A model generated the notes under the pieces. That model made no database searches, had not been told where the DNA came from, and saw only the letters and a program-made list of their open reading frames with translations. The position numbers and the translations under genes are program-made. Below, in pieces: positions 40,727-53,005 of a DNA stretch of 64,000 nt; the stretch's first letter is position 1; each line of letters begins with the position of its first letter. Source of the DNA: Lineus longissimus (Eukaryota > Nemertea > Pilidiophora > Heteronemertea > Lineidae); the NCBI RefSeq assembly GCF_910592395.1, contig NC_088324.1, positions 12,798,953 to 12,862,952 of the forward strand. The letters are read 5' to 3'.

Positions 40727-41734
40727 ATGCATCAAACTACGATGTTTTACTCTAAAGTGTTTCCAAAAATGTTACGCCCTCTGTATAGCTTACACAGAAA
40801 CAGTTGTCGTCGCAGTTTGTGCCAGAATGTCTCCAAAAAACCCATGCCCATTGTGGGCTGGTGTATGTCCACCAAAAATATACAGGGTGCTGCACAAAAT
40901 GTAAAATCTTCGAAATGCAAGGGGACTTCTCTTGGTTCATATACAAGGCTATCGCCGCCATTACCTGCAACTAAAAGTAGTTGCATATATGTGCCAGCAT
41001 CTAACAGGTCATTTCAAATGTGTTCACCACTGAACAACCTGTCAAGACCACAATCGCACATCTTGGAGGCAAATTTCAAAAGAACTATTTTCACATCAGC
41101 ATGTCATGGATGTCAGGAGAACGCAGACAGTGGCCCACCACTAAAAGCAGCCCTAGGACAAATGCAGGGACAGAAAATGATGATGATTTTCACTTGCAAA
41201 GTCTGCAATGAACGGTCTCATAAGCTTTTCTCAAAGACGTCTTATCAGAAAGGAGTTGTGATTGTGAAATGTCCCGGGTGTCAGAACAATCATTTGGTTG
41301 CTGATAACTTGGGATGGTTCAAGGACATCAATAAAAAGTTAGTATAGTAGCTGCATATGACTATTGGCAAACTTTGGTAAGATTTCAGGAGTGTCTTCAT
41401 GGGACATCAGGTTGTCTTCATCCCAATGTATCACCCCCCCCCCCCCCCCCCCGATAATCTTTGGTCTTGGGTATGTAGATGTTCATATGATTAATAGATA
41501 TCATCAAGAGTAATATGACTTCCTCTTTGGTAGTATTGATATCTCGTCATCCATTATTGTTTTTTCAGAAACATTGAAGAAATTCTGGCTGACAAGGGGG
41601 AGGTTGTGCGTCGCTTGGGATTGATGTCGGAGGATGGAGATCTGGAACTTAATCTGGAGGAGATGGTTGGCAAAGATGACGCAGAGAGGATAATGGAAGT
41701 TTCAAAAGACATGAAGAAATCCTCAGATTCTTGA
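40727..41734 (+). CDS. DNLZ: DNL-type zinc-finger protein (Hep1/Tim15; mitochondrial Hsp70 escort)
   Basis: Two coding exons, 40727-41337 and 41569-41734, give 258 residues (human 178). The long N-terminal part is basic and Ser-rich without a recognisable domain and should hold the mitochondrial targeting sequence. The zf-DNL domain starts at about residue 152: FTCKVCNERS, then FSKTSYQKGVVIVKCPGCQN, then HLVADNLGWF. The two CxxC pairs (about Cys157/160 and Cys182/185) form the zinc site, and DNLGWF is the family signature. The tail (EEILADKGEVVRRL) follows the intron. The protein keeps mitochondrial Hsp70 (mortalin) soluble and active, and so supports import and Fe-S cluster work. The C-terminal part is certain; the first 100 residues could start at a later ATG (for example MLRPLYSLHR). 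Confidence 0.93.
41434..41452. repeat. Poly-C tract in the DNLZ intron
   Basis: An uninterrupted run of 19 C between the two DNLZ exons. Confidence 0.95.
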
Positions 41735-42808
41735 GCTTTAAGAGTGAATTCTACTTTTCATGTGTTTGGACTTGATGCAAATTAAATGTGAACCGAGTAT
41801 AACAAGGGATACCATCTTTGGACAGAGTTATCTGTGGAAACTATTGACTTTGGTGTGAAACTTGGACTGGATTTGATGTTCAAACCATATGCTACAGTGA
41901 CTTCTTTTTAGTACAGATTGTTTATTGAAGTAAAACGACCTTGGCAATCAAAAGTTTCAGAAAGGGACTTCACGGACAACATGACCACACGAGACAGGCC
42001 AGGAGACTTTAATCATCTGTTTCTGCTGCCTCAATGTTGTTTTGAAAATGTTACCGATCTCATTACTGCATTTAATACAAGTTTCATTTTGAAATGTAAT
42101 TTTAGTGTTTTATTATGGTATTGCCATTTCATAAGCAAGAGGAAAAACAACAACTCTGTATTGGTTTTCAACCTGGTGAATTACAAAACAATACCTGTTT
42201 ATTCATTAAGATAAAATTAGAAAACATTCATTATAACAAAGTAGCTTACGATCTTTCTTAATCAAAACAAACAATTTCACAAACTTGGTGAACGATCTGA
42301 ACTAACTTAAACAAACAAAATAACAGTTGCAATCACATGCTCACTGAAGCAAATGAGACCTACTTGACTCATAATGGCTTTCTGCAACCTCAGTAGAATT
42401 AACTTTCTCATTCGTTTCTCATCAGCTTGAAAAACAATACTTTTGACAGGAGCAGAGCCCAAGTATAAACCTTAAGTTGTCCTTCAACAAGTTGAAGGTA
42501 TTGCACAATAATTGTATCATACTTTTTGCCCAAGTATTTTGGTGCATGTAAGTGACGATGGACCCACATGCACATTAAAAAGCACATAATGGCATGTCAT
42601 TAATTGTTTACTCATAATGTTATTGATATACCAGCATCAAACTTGCTTTTAAAATGCTTTTATTGCCAGGTATTACAAATGCCTCGGTCCTGTATGGAAA
42701 CTGCAACCATTTGAGGAATGTATCCAAATTTGTCATGATTTCTCAGATCAACAGAATTTATCGAGATTTACATTCTCAAGTCCAAATTTCTTTGAATGGC
42801 TGAATTGA
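41735..42808. other. Convergent 3' regions of DNLZ and the Kelch gene
   Basis: 3' UTR sequence is expected for both genes. The open frame at 41918-42214 is in the DNLZ UTR and has no recognisable product. Confidence 0.5.
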
Positions 42809-45800
42809 TCAGTTCAGAGAAAGTCCTGTGAAGGCCATGAGTCCATAAGATTTGAGTCCAAAGAGTTCCTCTGCCCATGCCTCATCTACAAAGAACCCAA
42901 ACGATGGCTGAGGACCATAGTCCAAGGAATAGCAGCTGAGTTTGTAGAGTTCTTGCTCCTCACAGTCATCGAAGGCTGAAAAAGAAGGGATATAAGATGT
43001 AGACTTTGTACTTGGAACGAAGAAACAAATGGCTCATAAACTGCACTTAAACTGCACTGTAAAATCAGTCGGGAGCCATCTCGACCCTTGATGAAGCACC
43101 GGTCATATTAGAAAAAGGTTCTTCCCCATTAGGAATAAATTCTGAGCTATTTTAAGCCCTTTACTATTGTTAAAGCTTATTGTATCAACCAGCTCAGTTA
43201 AGGCATGTCAAAATTGACGAAAGTCTTCTTGCAACATTTACAAGTAGGGCAACTTCCTCCAACATTGACACTCTAAAGATTCCTGTTCAGTCTGGCATCA
43301 ACTTGGCTAACAAAGCCAGATTCGGAGCCAAGATACTAGTATTCTCTGCTATACGTACAGGTTGCAAAGGAACACAGCTTTGTCAGTGTCTCCTTGATTG
43401 GATCGAATTTAAAGACGACAGCCTGGTCACACAAATTCCTTCCGTCATTATCCTCCTCGTATCCAAGTTGGCAAATCCCTGTGATATAGATTGCATTCTG
43501 TACACCACAAGCTGTAATTTGTGAGTATCCAATCATACTGGGCGCACAAGACGTCCACTGGTCAAGTTTGGTATCGTAGTATTCGATGACGTTGTGCGTC
43601 GCCATCCTGTCTCGGCCGAACGGCATCTGAAGAGCAACACCTCCAACAACATACAGATGGTCCCCGATGGTTACCATGCTATGACGGCTGCGGCCACACC
43701 ATAAGCTCTTCTTCTGTGTCCATTGGCTGCTGTTGGGGTCCAATTTATACATCCACTGAAAGAAGGATTAACAATGGAGTCAAGTGGAGAGATCTTCATT
43801 GCATCATGTAGGCCTCCATTGTTGGCAAGGCTAGGACATGTTGTCTCAGTTTATTTGAGGACAAATTGGCCTCTTTATTTGAACTTGTTTCTAGGAGGAA
43901 TAACTAGCTGGTTTTGTCTTCATACCAAGTTGAAAAAGAGGGGCACATGCGTCCAACTTGGTTTGACGACAATGGCTGGTGTCTTTGCCCTCTTGCTGGT
44001 GTAAAAGCCCACAAGAGACTTTCCAGACATTTAATCCCAAGTAATGCCAGTAACCAAAAGATGCCTACCTTGGATGTCTTAGTGTTCGACTCCCCATGAA
44101 AACCTCCGGAGCAATAGATGTCGCCAGCGTGGGTTGTACTGGCATGGAGAGCAAATGGAAATGGCATCTGTTCCTTCTCTGACCACCTATCTTGAGCGAT
44201 AGAATACACAACGTAGGATCGCCTGGGCTTCCTCTTTTTACTGATACCTGCAGCATAAAATCCACACACGACTAAATGGGATGAATTTTGTTACTACATC
44301 ACTTCCACAAACCAGGGAGTTGAAAGACGAAGAATCAATTTTAATTACCAACAGTCACACCATTGGACTTATCAATATCTGTATCAGTCTATAATGAAGT
44401 CTTCAGTTTCATTTCACACAAAGACCATCCAAAGAGATGTGTACATCCCAAGCTAACATTTTTAAAATGCAAATCATCTGTCTACTCACCTCCAAGAATA
44501 TAAAGGTACTTCCCGCTTGCCTCTATGGTGAAGCACTCCCTATGCTCATCAAGGGATGACAGCTGCAGCCATTTTTGGAAACGTGGGTCGTAACGATGTA
44601 ACGTTGTCTCTTTGTCATGGTAACTGCAACAGGCAACGAATAGAAAGTTGTTGAAGACAACGCTGCCCTCTATGCTCTTCTTGTCTGCTGACGAGCAGCA
44701 TGTAGCAACGTTCTCTGCCTCTAACCACTCGAGGTCATCCACAGGTAACACCCACTCCTTTTCATGACTGTCGAATATTGTCAAATTCGCTGCCTTTGTG
44801 CGGAAACTAGTCAGATGGCCATGCTGTAATGGCTTGAGCATCTCAACCTCTTGGTAGCCCTGGGCGTCCATTATCAAGAACACTGCTTTCTCTTCTTCCT
44901 TGATCATGTCAATTTTCAGTAGCTGTGCCAACATTTCATATGGCAGGAGGCAGAGACGAATGTCGTCCAGTAGACTGCTCAGGTAACTCCTCCTATCGGC
45001 CAGATCATGATACACCCAATGCAAGACAAGCTTGCAAAGTACTTCCTCGGAAATGTCAGAAAGTTTTTCCGAGGCAAGTATTGCCTGGAAGAACCTGTAG
45101 TCTAGATTCAGAAAGCTGTCCTTGGCCTTGCACACGAAGACGGAAAAGTGACTTGCAGCGACATCTATGATGTCCAAGTTATACGAATCAGCCAAGGACA
45201 GGAAGTTCAGAAAGTTTGTAACTTTCAAATTTTCTTTGATATAGGCTTTACAGATATCAACTGCTGGTGTTATCTCGAAATATGACGATGTATGTAGGAC
45301 TGTCGAGATGGTCTCTGATGTCAAGACCAGATCTCCAGTGTAAATGAAATCTATGATGTTCTTCAAGACAGTTCCTGAGACGTCCTTTAACTCGACACAT
45401 TCACTTTCAGAGGCTGTACTGCCCTCTGGTGGAATATCAATTGACAATGACGTCTCAAAACAATTTGGAGACAACGGTTCTGTGACAGGTTTATGAACTT
45501 TGATTCCTACATTCCCAGCCTGTAGTGATATGTCACAAAGATCCTTCCCCCTGCGACGCACAACAGGGAACTCCAGACGTTCGTCAAGTGGCCCTTTTTG
45601 GATCTTTGGGGTAAGCAGGCAGCGGAAATAGGGACTAGCAGCAACGATCAGTGCCTTGTGACATTTAAGTACTGTATTGCCGGCTTTCAGAGTGAGGTCA
45701 CAAAATGACTCGTCTTCCCGTAGATGTTGCAGCGTGTCGAAGAATTTCATTCTGAAGTCTCCTGACGCTCCAGCCTGAAATGGACCCTGGACTTTCCCCG

Positions 45801-45849
45801 AGGGGTAACCCCCACACTCTGAGTCAATCCAATCACCACCACCAGCCAT
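42809..45849 (-). CDS. BTB-BACK-Kelch protein (KLHL-like), unusual BTB
   Basis: Four coding exons, 44490-45849, 44069-44247, 43359-43755 and 42809-42975, give 700 residues. A splice acceptor lies eight bases upstream of the ATG (at 45857), so a 5' UTR exon exists upstream. BTB: residues about 46-175 (ESFCDLTLKAGNTVLKCHKA ... VELKDVSGTVLKNIIDFIYTGDL), with about 60 extra residues in the middle that hold a second partial copy of the first BTB strands. BACK: about 210-330 (LADSYNLDIIDVAASHF, LCKLVLHWVYHD). Kelch blades follow: LHRYDPRFQKWLQLSSLDEH, YLYILGG, VVYSIAQDRWSEKEQMPFP, DHLYVVGGV, YYDTKLDQWTSCAPSMIGY. Some blades lack the full GG pair. Such proteins are usually substrate adaptors for Cullin-3 ubiquitin ligase. 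I cannot assign a particular KLHL number. Confidence 0.87.
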
Positions 45850-48546
45850 GACGCACCTGGAAATAAAATGATGGCCTACAATAAGTATTCGATATGAAGT
45901 ATTCTCAAAAACGTGGACTTCCAACCACCTGTGACCCTAGCCACCCTCTTCAAAAGTTACATTTCTTTCAATGAGGAACCCCTGTGATGGACAAACAGAA
46001 AGATCATCATTTGTTCCACAGAGCAACTTCTCACAGTAGCAAAAATGAATATACAATTTTTAGCAGGTGGCCTTGATCAGCATGACCCTGCAAGTGTACA
46101 TGCACAGACATGCTGAAATTAATACCTTGGGCAGCTGGTGTATCCGTCATGAAGTCGAGATCCTTCTACTCCCATGAAACAACGAGGAGGTGAAAAGTCA
46201 AATTTATCAAAATGAAAATCGAACATGAAAACACAGGACCAAACTGGAACAATTTTGAATTACAAATTTCGAGACTTCTAAATAGTCCAAGTTACACCCT
46301 GTTGTTCTGTTGTGACCTGTCAATACAATATTTGATTATTTGCCAAGCTGGTGTAGTGTAATTTCTAGTAATTATGGATAATAGTCCCATCTAGCCATTT
46401 ATATATCAGCTGGTTAATTATAGCATAACAGTGTCTGGTATGCAGCCATCAGCACCTGTGAATGCAGCAAGCCCTTATTGGTCAATTCAAATGGTCGGAA
46501 AGACAACAAATTGTTTTGATAAATATGACACCATATATAAGCAGTCAGATGTAACAGAACCTCGTGAAAACAACAAACTTTTGTCAGTACCAAGTAAACT
46601 TGTAGTGGGTATCAACAAAAAAACAGATAGCTAATCTGCTTGCTATCAGTCATGTCTGTTTCTGGTACTCTTGGAAGCAAATTACTGCAGCAATCTACAC
46701 CATCGCAGACATGGATGGCTGTACATTTGTTATCGCCAATGACAATTTTCCACTCCTCAGAGAGCCAAATATCAATCATCAATACTTTATTACTTCGTAA
46801 TGCATAAACACTGTCATATAGGCCAGAATGGGCTTGTGACTGTGAGGTAGCATATTTTACTGGATTATATGCCTACCGGCCAGCATTTCATTACGTTCCG
46901 TTATTTTATGCATTTTTCCACATAACAAACATGACCACAGTTTGACCTTTCAGAAATGATAGCACTTGGCTGACCATCATAAGGAGACCTAATTGCTTAG
47001 AGTCAAATTATGCTTTCTAATCTAAGCCGAGTCATGCATTAGTTTATTACTGATGGACCTTGAACAAGTCGTAACTGATGCCAATAGGGTTGAAGGTAAA
47101 TTGCCTATTCAGTATTTTTTTCTCTTGACACTTCTTACAATGTCACATCAAATATTCAAGGTGAAGGAATATATACAAATACAAGGATGGGATCCGAGTG
47201 GTGCATCTGACAACTAAACTCTCAGCCAAAATATCCGCTAGTTTCTCAGCTGTATCAGTGTATGGGTGATGGCAGGGGAAGGCCAAGCTTCTCTTTCTAA
47301 TCACAGCCACTAAGAACATAATCTTGCCTTTACAGGCACGAGCCTCAACTCATACAGCCAGCTAATGCATGCATGCATGCACGCACGCACATCATCACAT
47401 CATCATGCACTGCCACTGGCACTGGAGGGGCGTGGCCCGACATCCCGATCATGTTTTATCGAATATATGTGCTTTAGCAATCCCAAAATCCTTTTAAAAT
47501 GGATACTTGAGTAGGTGACAACTAACCCGAAGTACTGTTATTGACGATCTTCTCCCTTAAAGCGAGAATTTTGTGTATTTAGAAGGTGATACGCAAATGT
47601 CAAAAATCTTCGAAAAACGTGCAAGCGTTGTTGTTGTCGTCGCACATAGAACGAATTCCTGTCCTGCTGAAACCGGATATGGTCTTCGGTCTAACCATGT
47701 GGTTGTGACTTATGATGCCACAACCTGACAAGTTAGGACTGCTGGTAATGGACCAAAATGACATATCTGTCCAAAGTCGAGTAATGATATTGTAGATGTA
47801 GATAGAGGTAGATGTGAGGAATCCACTTTGCGGGCAAACGGTCTTGATAACCATTTTGCCAAGCCCAGAGTTCATGTGCAATTGTGACATTGTCAGATGC
47901 AGTCCACGATGGTGAGCCAAGTTCGCTGGGTCGTCAGGTTGTGCAGCTTGGAGGTTGAGATACTGTAAAGTGCAATGACAGATTGACCCACGCCGCCAGC
48001 TGGCAAGGATACAAAGGTGAACAAGTACGTAGTCATAAAAAGATCATCAGGCACTGTCACTGAAGTCAGATGCAGGTTTTGATACCAAATTGTGCTCAGA
48101 AGAAAAAACATCTTTTTTAGCTTCAAGATAAATTTATTTACAAGTAAATTATCCACAGTAAGAATCCATATGGTACTACCGGTATTATCATCACAGGAAT
48201 GCAAAATATCGACGATAACAACATATCAAACTTACATACGGGCATTTCTTTGCTAGGTTTGGAGCCCTTCATACTGTGCGACAATGAAAGTGAAAAGCTC
48301 AATTACGCCAGTGTTGCTTTATCCTGCTGTGTGGTCAGAAAATGGTACAGACGGATGTCATCCGCACAACAGAAATAGGAGGCAGTAGGCCTACTGCTAA
48401 TGAAAACTCTTTCAATTTAATGTGATCTGGAAAGTTTCCCATAACACCTTGAGAATGGGGACAATCTTGTTCGATTATCCCAACAGTAGTACAATTTTGA
48501 TATTTTTTATAAAACATTTACAATTGTTAAAATTTACTGTCCAACT
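45850..48546. other. Gap between the Kelch gene and AK8
   Basis: No coding region recognised. A microsatellite (gcat, acgc and atc units) lies at 47366-47406. Minus-strand open frames at 47600-48204 can be joined by a plausible acceptor but show no known domain. Confidence 0.4.
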
Positions 48547-51500
48547 TTACAGATGTTTTGGTAAAGGATTCACAACCATACTCTCGATGCATTCAAATAC
48601 GGTGTGTGGGTCTTGATCAGCATTTATATGTTGACCATCGACATAATAGTCCGCGATCTCCTCAACGTAAGCGTGATATCCTGACAACCTCTTTCTGACA
48701 GCATCATCTGTATCTTTTGGATGAACCTCGAGGCGATCTTTGACCTCCTGAGTACGAGGTGGGTTGTACATCATGTGATATCGGTCACCAGTGATCAGAT
48801 CGGTTGCACGCAGGGTAAGACGCTCAACAACAGAATCATTTGGAACATCCAGGAAAAACACTCTGAAAGAGACAAGATTGCGATGATAAACTTGTGAAGT
48901 CAAAACCTTACAATTTGTCAATTACTAGTTAATGGAGGCCTTTTTATTTTTGCAGTTTTTTCTCATTGATGATGATTAATTACTCACAGAAGTGCAGCAC
49001 TTTTCAAGAGACACTGACTCAGTTAACTCGGTCACGAGTCACAACTATCAAAGTGCTGTGATGTAACCTGACAGCTCCTGACTGAGTTTACAGTACAATA
49101 TTCACAAGAAATCTGCTCACCTGTTTGGAATGAATCCTGCCCCTGAGAGTTGTTCTGCCTGTTCTCTGGTTGATGGGTAACCATGGATGACCCATCCACG
49201 ACTAACGCAATCCAGCTGGCTCAGCCTGTCCTTCAGTAAGCTCAGGATGAGGGCATCAGGCACTGGATAGAAATAGGAGGAAGAAATAGTAAGGCAATTA
49301 AGTATATCATCCCAGGACATCATCATCAAGATTGCTGGTGAAGGATAACAGAGGGATGACATTTCCCACAACCCAAGGACTCCTGCAGTGAAACTCATTG
49401 AGCTGCCAGAAGGGCAACGTGGTCTTGTTGCGAGTGTGTCAAGACTCATAACATGAAGGTACCAAGACTCCTGTACTTGGTACATGGTGCCTATGCTAGG
49501 AAAAGAGACCTCACACATGTGAAAAACAGGTTTATAATTGACTCCTCCATGCTGCCTGATCAAAGACAGAGTCAAGGCCAATTGCCAAATTGGCACCAAA
49601 CCATCATTGCATGAAACAGCCGCTTACTACAGCCAACACAATTGAGGAGAGCATTCCTTGAGACAGTGACTGATTGCGACTTACCCATCATATTTTTGCT
49701 GACATAAGGTTTCATGGCCGTTCCCATTTTTGTTTCATCCTCAATGGCCTGTTTGACCAACTGACCGCAGGACACTGACAGAAGAAATGGAGAGATGCAA
49801 ACAAGCAATCACCCAGAGGATAGAGAACAAAAATATGAAATGCTGCTCAGTGCCAGTGAATAAGATTTGCTGAAAGGAAGAAGTGTTTTGAGTCTCCATC
49901 TGAGGTGTACAAGGATATAGGGGTGTGATATTCTTTTCTCAGATTTTGAAATAAACTCAAATCACTTCAAGAACCTTTTATGATGCATTGAATGTTGAAC
50001 ATTTTCTGTAACTGAAAACTTGACCTGAAAATTTAAGCAAGGACAGCAAAAAAGAAAGACAGGAAATAAGTCATTTTGCAATCGCCAAAGGATATGCAAC
50101 ACACAGGACATGTTGAAAAAGAAAACTTCATAGAATCAAAATAAGTTTGTGCAAAATCAAAATGTCCATTGAATTGAATGACCAACCTTTCATATCTGCA
50201 TTGACATGGAATTTGATTTCTTGGCCGATTTTTGAGTCTAGATTAATCTGTTCCTTCATTAGGGTTTGTATACCGGCTGGTGGGAATAAGATGCCTGGTT
50301 AGGGAGAGGTTATTCAAGAACACCCGAAAGCCAATCATAACCCGTTAACTCGGCCTCCTCAAAGAGAAATATGCTAAACAAACATAATTTGTACCAATTT
50401 CGAATTTAGGATGGAATTTATTTGATCCACACATAACTATTTTCATTAGTTCCCATTCAAAAACTAACTTTTTCCCAATCTCAACATCTGAAGAAGTGGC
50501 TGGTTGCCACGTCAGGCATCTTGCCTGAACAAGTCCTGGTGTTTAGCACAAGAAGAACCACTGGTTGCATACGTACCATTTACAATGTTATACTTGTTGG
50601 CTAACAGTGCAGCCTGTACACCTTTTCCACTGCCAGTTGGTCCAAGTAAAACAATGCGGGGGTTATGTGGAGCGGCTGACCGTGGCTGGCTCTGGAGGAA
50701 TGTCATAACTGAAAGAGTGATGGAAACAAAATAGCATACAAGTGTTATTGTTCTGTGTTGCCAATACTGAATAGATGACAAAGTGCATCTTCTTGTGTTA
50801 TCTCAAATCTACGGTTCAGCAGAGATCCAATCCATGGCCAAGATGCCTCAAATAATGACAATACTTTAGATTATTAAAAAGGCTTGTCACATTCTCCTCT
50901 AACATACCTTGTGAAAAGACATCAGCTTTTGGCTGATCAGCGTTGATAACTTTTTGCACTGGTTCAAAACTTGACATGATACCATCAATGTGCCTGTGAT
51001 ATACTATCAACTGTTCTATGATCTCTTCCTCTGGGTTACCAGTCACTTCTTCAAGACGACTCTCAACCTCTGGATTGTTAGGCCAGTCAAAAGTCACGTG
51101 GTATACATCTGAAAAGGTGGCATTGACATGATTAGAGCAAGCTCATCATGTCATAAACTGCAGTCAAGCATGCTAAATAGTCACACACAATATTTTACTG
51201 AAGCATAATGTCAGAAATCAAACACAACTATTGTGAGATCTTGAGACACAACTTTAACAGTTGTAATGCAAGAGGGCCATCCTTTACATACCTCCAGTTT
51301 TAGGATCCACTCTCTTTCCAGCAGCTCTTTCTATGAGCACTGTATCAGGTGCATCAAGGATAACTGGATAAAAAGTATAATATGTTAGTGAGTGAACAAA
51401 TATAGCTGCAGCATGAAAGGACAAAGCCTTCATTATCTTTTTCAGCCTTCATTCAATGTTTTTAAGCCTGACAGCCAGATCTGAATTCTTCAGGGTATCA

Positions 51501-52687
51501 GGTCATATCATGTCAGTTGCCATGTGGGAAACACAATTCAAAAGTTGTCCAAACATTAAGAATTTTTGAACCGACAACCTCTGAACAAGACAATTCATTT
51601 GGAAACTCATGAATTACAGTGCTCTGGGTTAAAATGAGCTACATAATTACCAAAATGCTTGGGATAGATTCCCTCTGCCTGCAGTGCCATTGCCTGGTCT
51701 CTTGTCTGAGGGAAACCCTCCAGCACCCAGCCCTTCTTTACACAGTCAAAAAGCTTCAGTCTCTCTTTGATGATCTGTAGCCAAAGTGCAGTCGGAATGG
51801 CCTGGAAAAAAGGAGCAGAAATATTTGATATACACTGCAGGCTTTCTGTACTTTGTCATTCATTTGTAGTATGTCTACCGTACAGTCAGCTACATGTAAG
51901 TAGGCCTATAGCAGTTATTGTCTTGTTGAATATGGACAATTTCTATACATGGACGGCTATGAACCGTCCAATAGCATGTCAATTTGAAATATGTGAAATG
52001 GCATCAGACTGAGTATATTATCGTAAAGTGTATCGGTCATTAAGTTATGTCAAGATAACCAAAGATAAGAAGATCATCTCTTTCAGGCCACCAATGGAAT
52101 AGCGATAATTCATTATCCAAATTAATTTGTTTCATAGCTAGGGCCCTGGTCACTATCTTAAATTTACCTCTTTCTTCCTCACAAAGTCCTCTGCTTTTCT
52201 CTTCAGATCATTGCTAGCCTCCAAGATGAGTGTCTTTAAGGTGAGATGTGCTGTACGGAGCCTATTACACACCATCTTGCCAATGGTGTGTTTACCGGAG
52301 GCTGGTGGACCGAGGATGATAACCTGTGGCACATCATCATTGTCTCGTTTCAAAAGGTCAATGAGGAATGGTATAGGATCATCTGGCTTCGTAAGAAGCA
52401 GTTGCTCCATAAGGCGCTGTAACCGATAAATAACATTATATAATGACAACATTGAAATTGTGCACTGTCTTAGTCCAGTGCAGTGCATTCCATTATTTTG
52501 TTGTCGTTTTGAGTTGGAGACTCAAATGATTGATAATGATAGTCTATAAAAGCATGTTGAATGATCTATTGTCAGCAAAAATTCGACTAATTCTGACCAA
52601 TACCTTGTAAAGTTCAAATATGCCATGTCTTTCGGAATATGTCGCAAACTCTGGGGGTATTCGGAGGGGTCTTTTGGTTTGATCCAT
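48547..52687 (-). CDS. AK8: Adenylate kinase 8 (two tandem kinase domains, ciliary)
   Basis: Nine constitutive coding exons: 52604-52687, 52168-52416, 51651-51801, 51292-51363, 50908-51108, 50577-50708, 49685-49774, 49121-49262, 48547-48862. They give 478 residues (human 479) in unbroken frame. The N-terminus reads MDQTKRPLRIPPEF, as in human. Domain 1 has P-loop GPPASGKHT (about residue 64), then ERLKLFDCVKKGWVLEGFPQ, APDTVLIER and GKRVDPKTG. Domain 2 has P-loop GPTGSGKG (about 275), VSCGQLVKQAI, RGWVIHGYP, DVPNDSVVERLTLR and ends TVFECIESMVVNPLPKHL. Both P-loops are intact, so both halves may bind nucleotide. The enzyme interconverts AMP, ADP and ATP and is associated with motile cilia. An extra phase-matched exon at 50187-50276 may replace 49685-49774. 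It is divergent from CFAP77. Confidence 0.95.
50187..50276 (-). CDS. AK8: Duplicate, possibly mutually exclusive AK8 exon (second kinase domain)
   Basis: This lies in the intron between AK8 exons 50577-50708 and 49685-49774. On the minus strand it has an acceptor (TTCCCACCAG) and a donor (GTTGGT), is exactly 90 bases like the next exon, and has the same phases (2 bases, 29 codons, 1 base), so it stays open when spliced. Position by position, 8 of 30 residues are identical. The pattern of the NMP-binding segment is kept (DSKIGQEIKFHVNADMK against ETKMGTAMKPYVSKNMM), running into the same VPD. The GQL at the start of the regular exon is QTL here. It may be used instead of, or as well as, the regular exon. 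The donor is weaker than those around it, so expression is unproven. Confidence 0.7.
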
Positions 52688-53005
52688 CTTGAAACTCTAA
52701 AAAAGTTGTTGTTGAGTTGCCATGAAACACCAAGCCAAACCAATATACAATCGAGCTTCTGATTGGCTGATTGAAACATGGTTTTCAGTTGAGTTTCGGA
52801 AATTTAGTTCAAACTTTTCCCAACAGGTGTCGCTCAAAAATTCTGTAAATTTGATTGGTTGCAATTTCAACGTGACTTTCCGTGACCATGGTGATTCCCC
52901 CGCCATTGCAGGAAAAGATAAACAATCGTGACACGTTTTGTGTTCCTTTCAATTTTATTTCCCCTTTTATCGGCAAGGAATCGCTCCGATTTGGTATCTG
53001 ACAAT
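52688..53005. promoter_or_regulatory. AK8-CFAP77 bidirectional promoter with X-box-like sites
   Basis: 318 bases lie between the divergent ATGs. GTTGCCATGAAAC at 52716-52728 and GTGACCATGGTGAT at 52882-52895 resemble the RFX X-box that drives ciliary genes; each is imperfect in one half. Two inverted CCAAT boxes (ATTGG) lie at 52762-52766 and 52854-52858, typical of bidirectional promoters. Confidence 0.5.

Noticed and set aside
47600-48204. Two adjoining minus-strand frames downstream of AK8
   Set aside because: A plausible acceptor (TTTACAG) joins into the second frame, but no known domain and no clear upstream exon were found.
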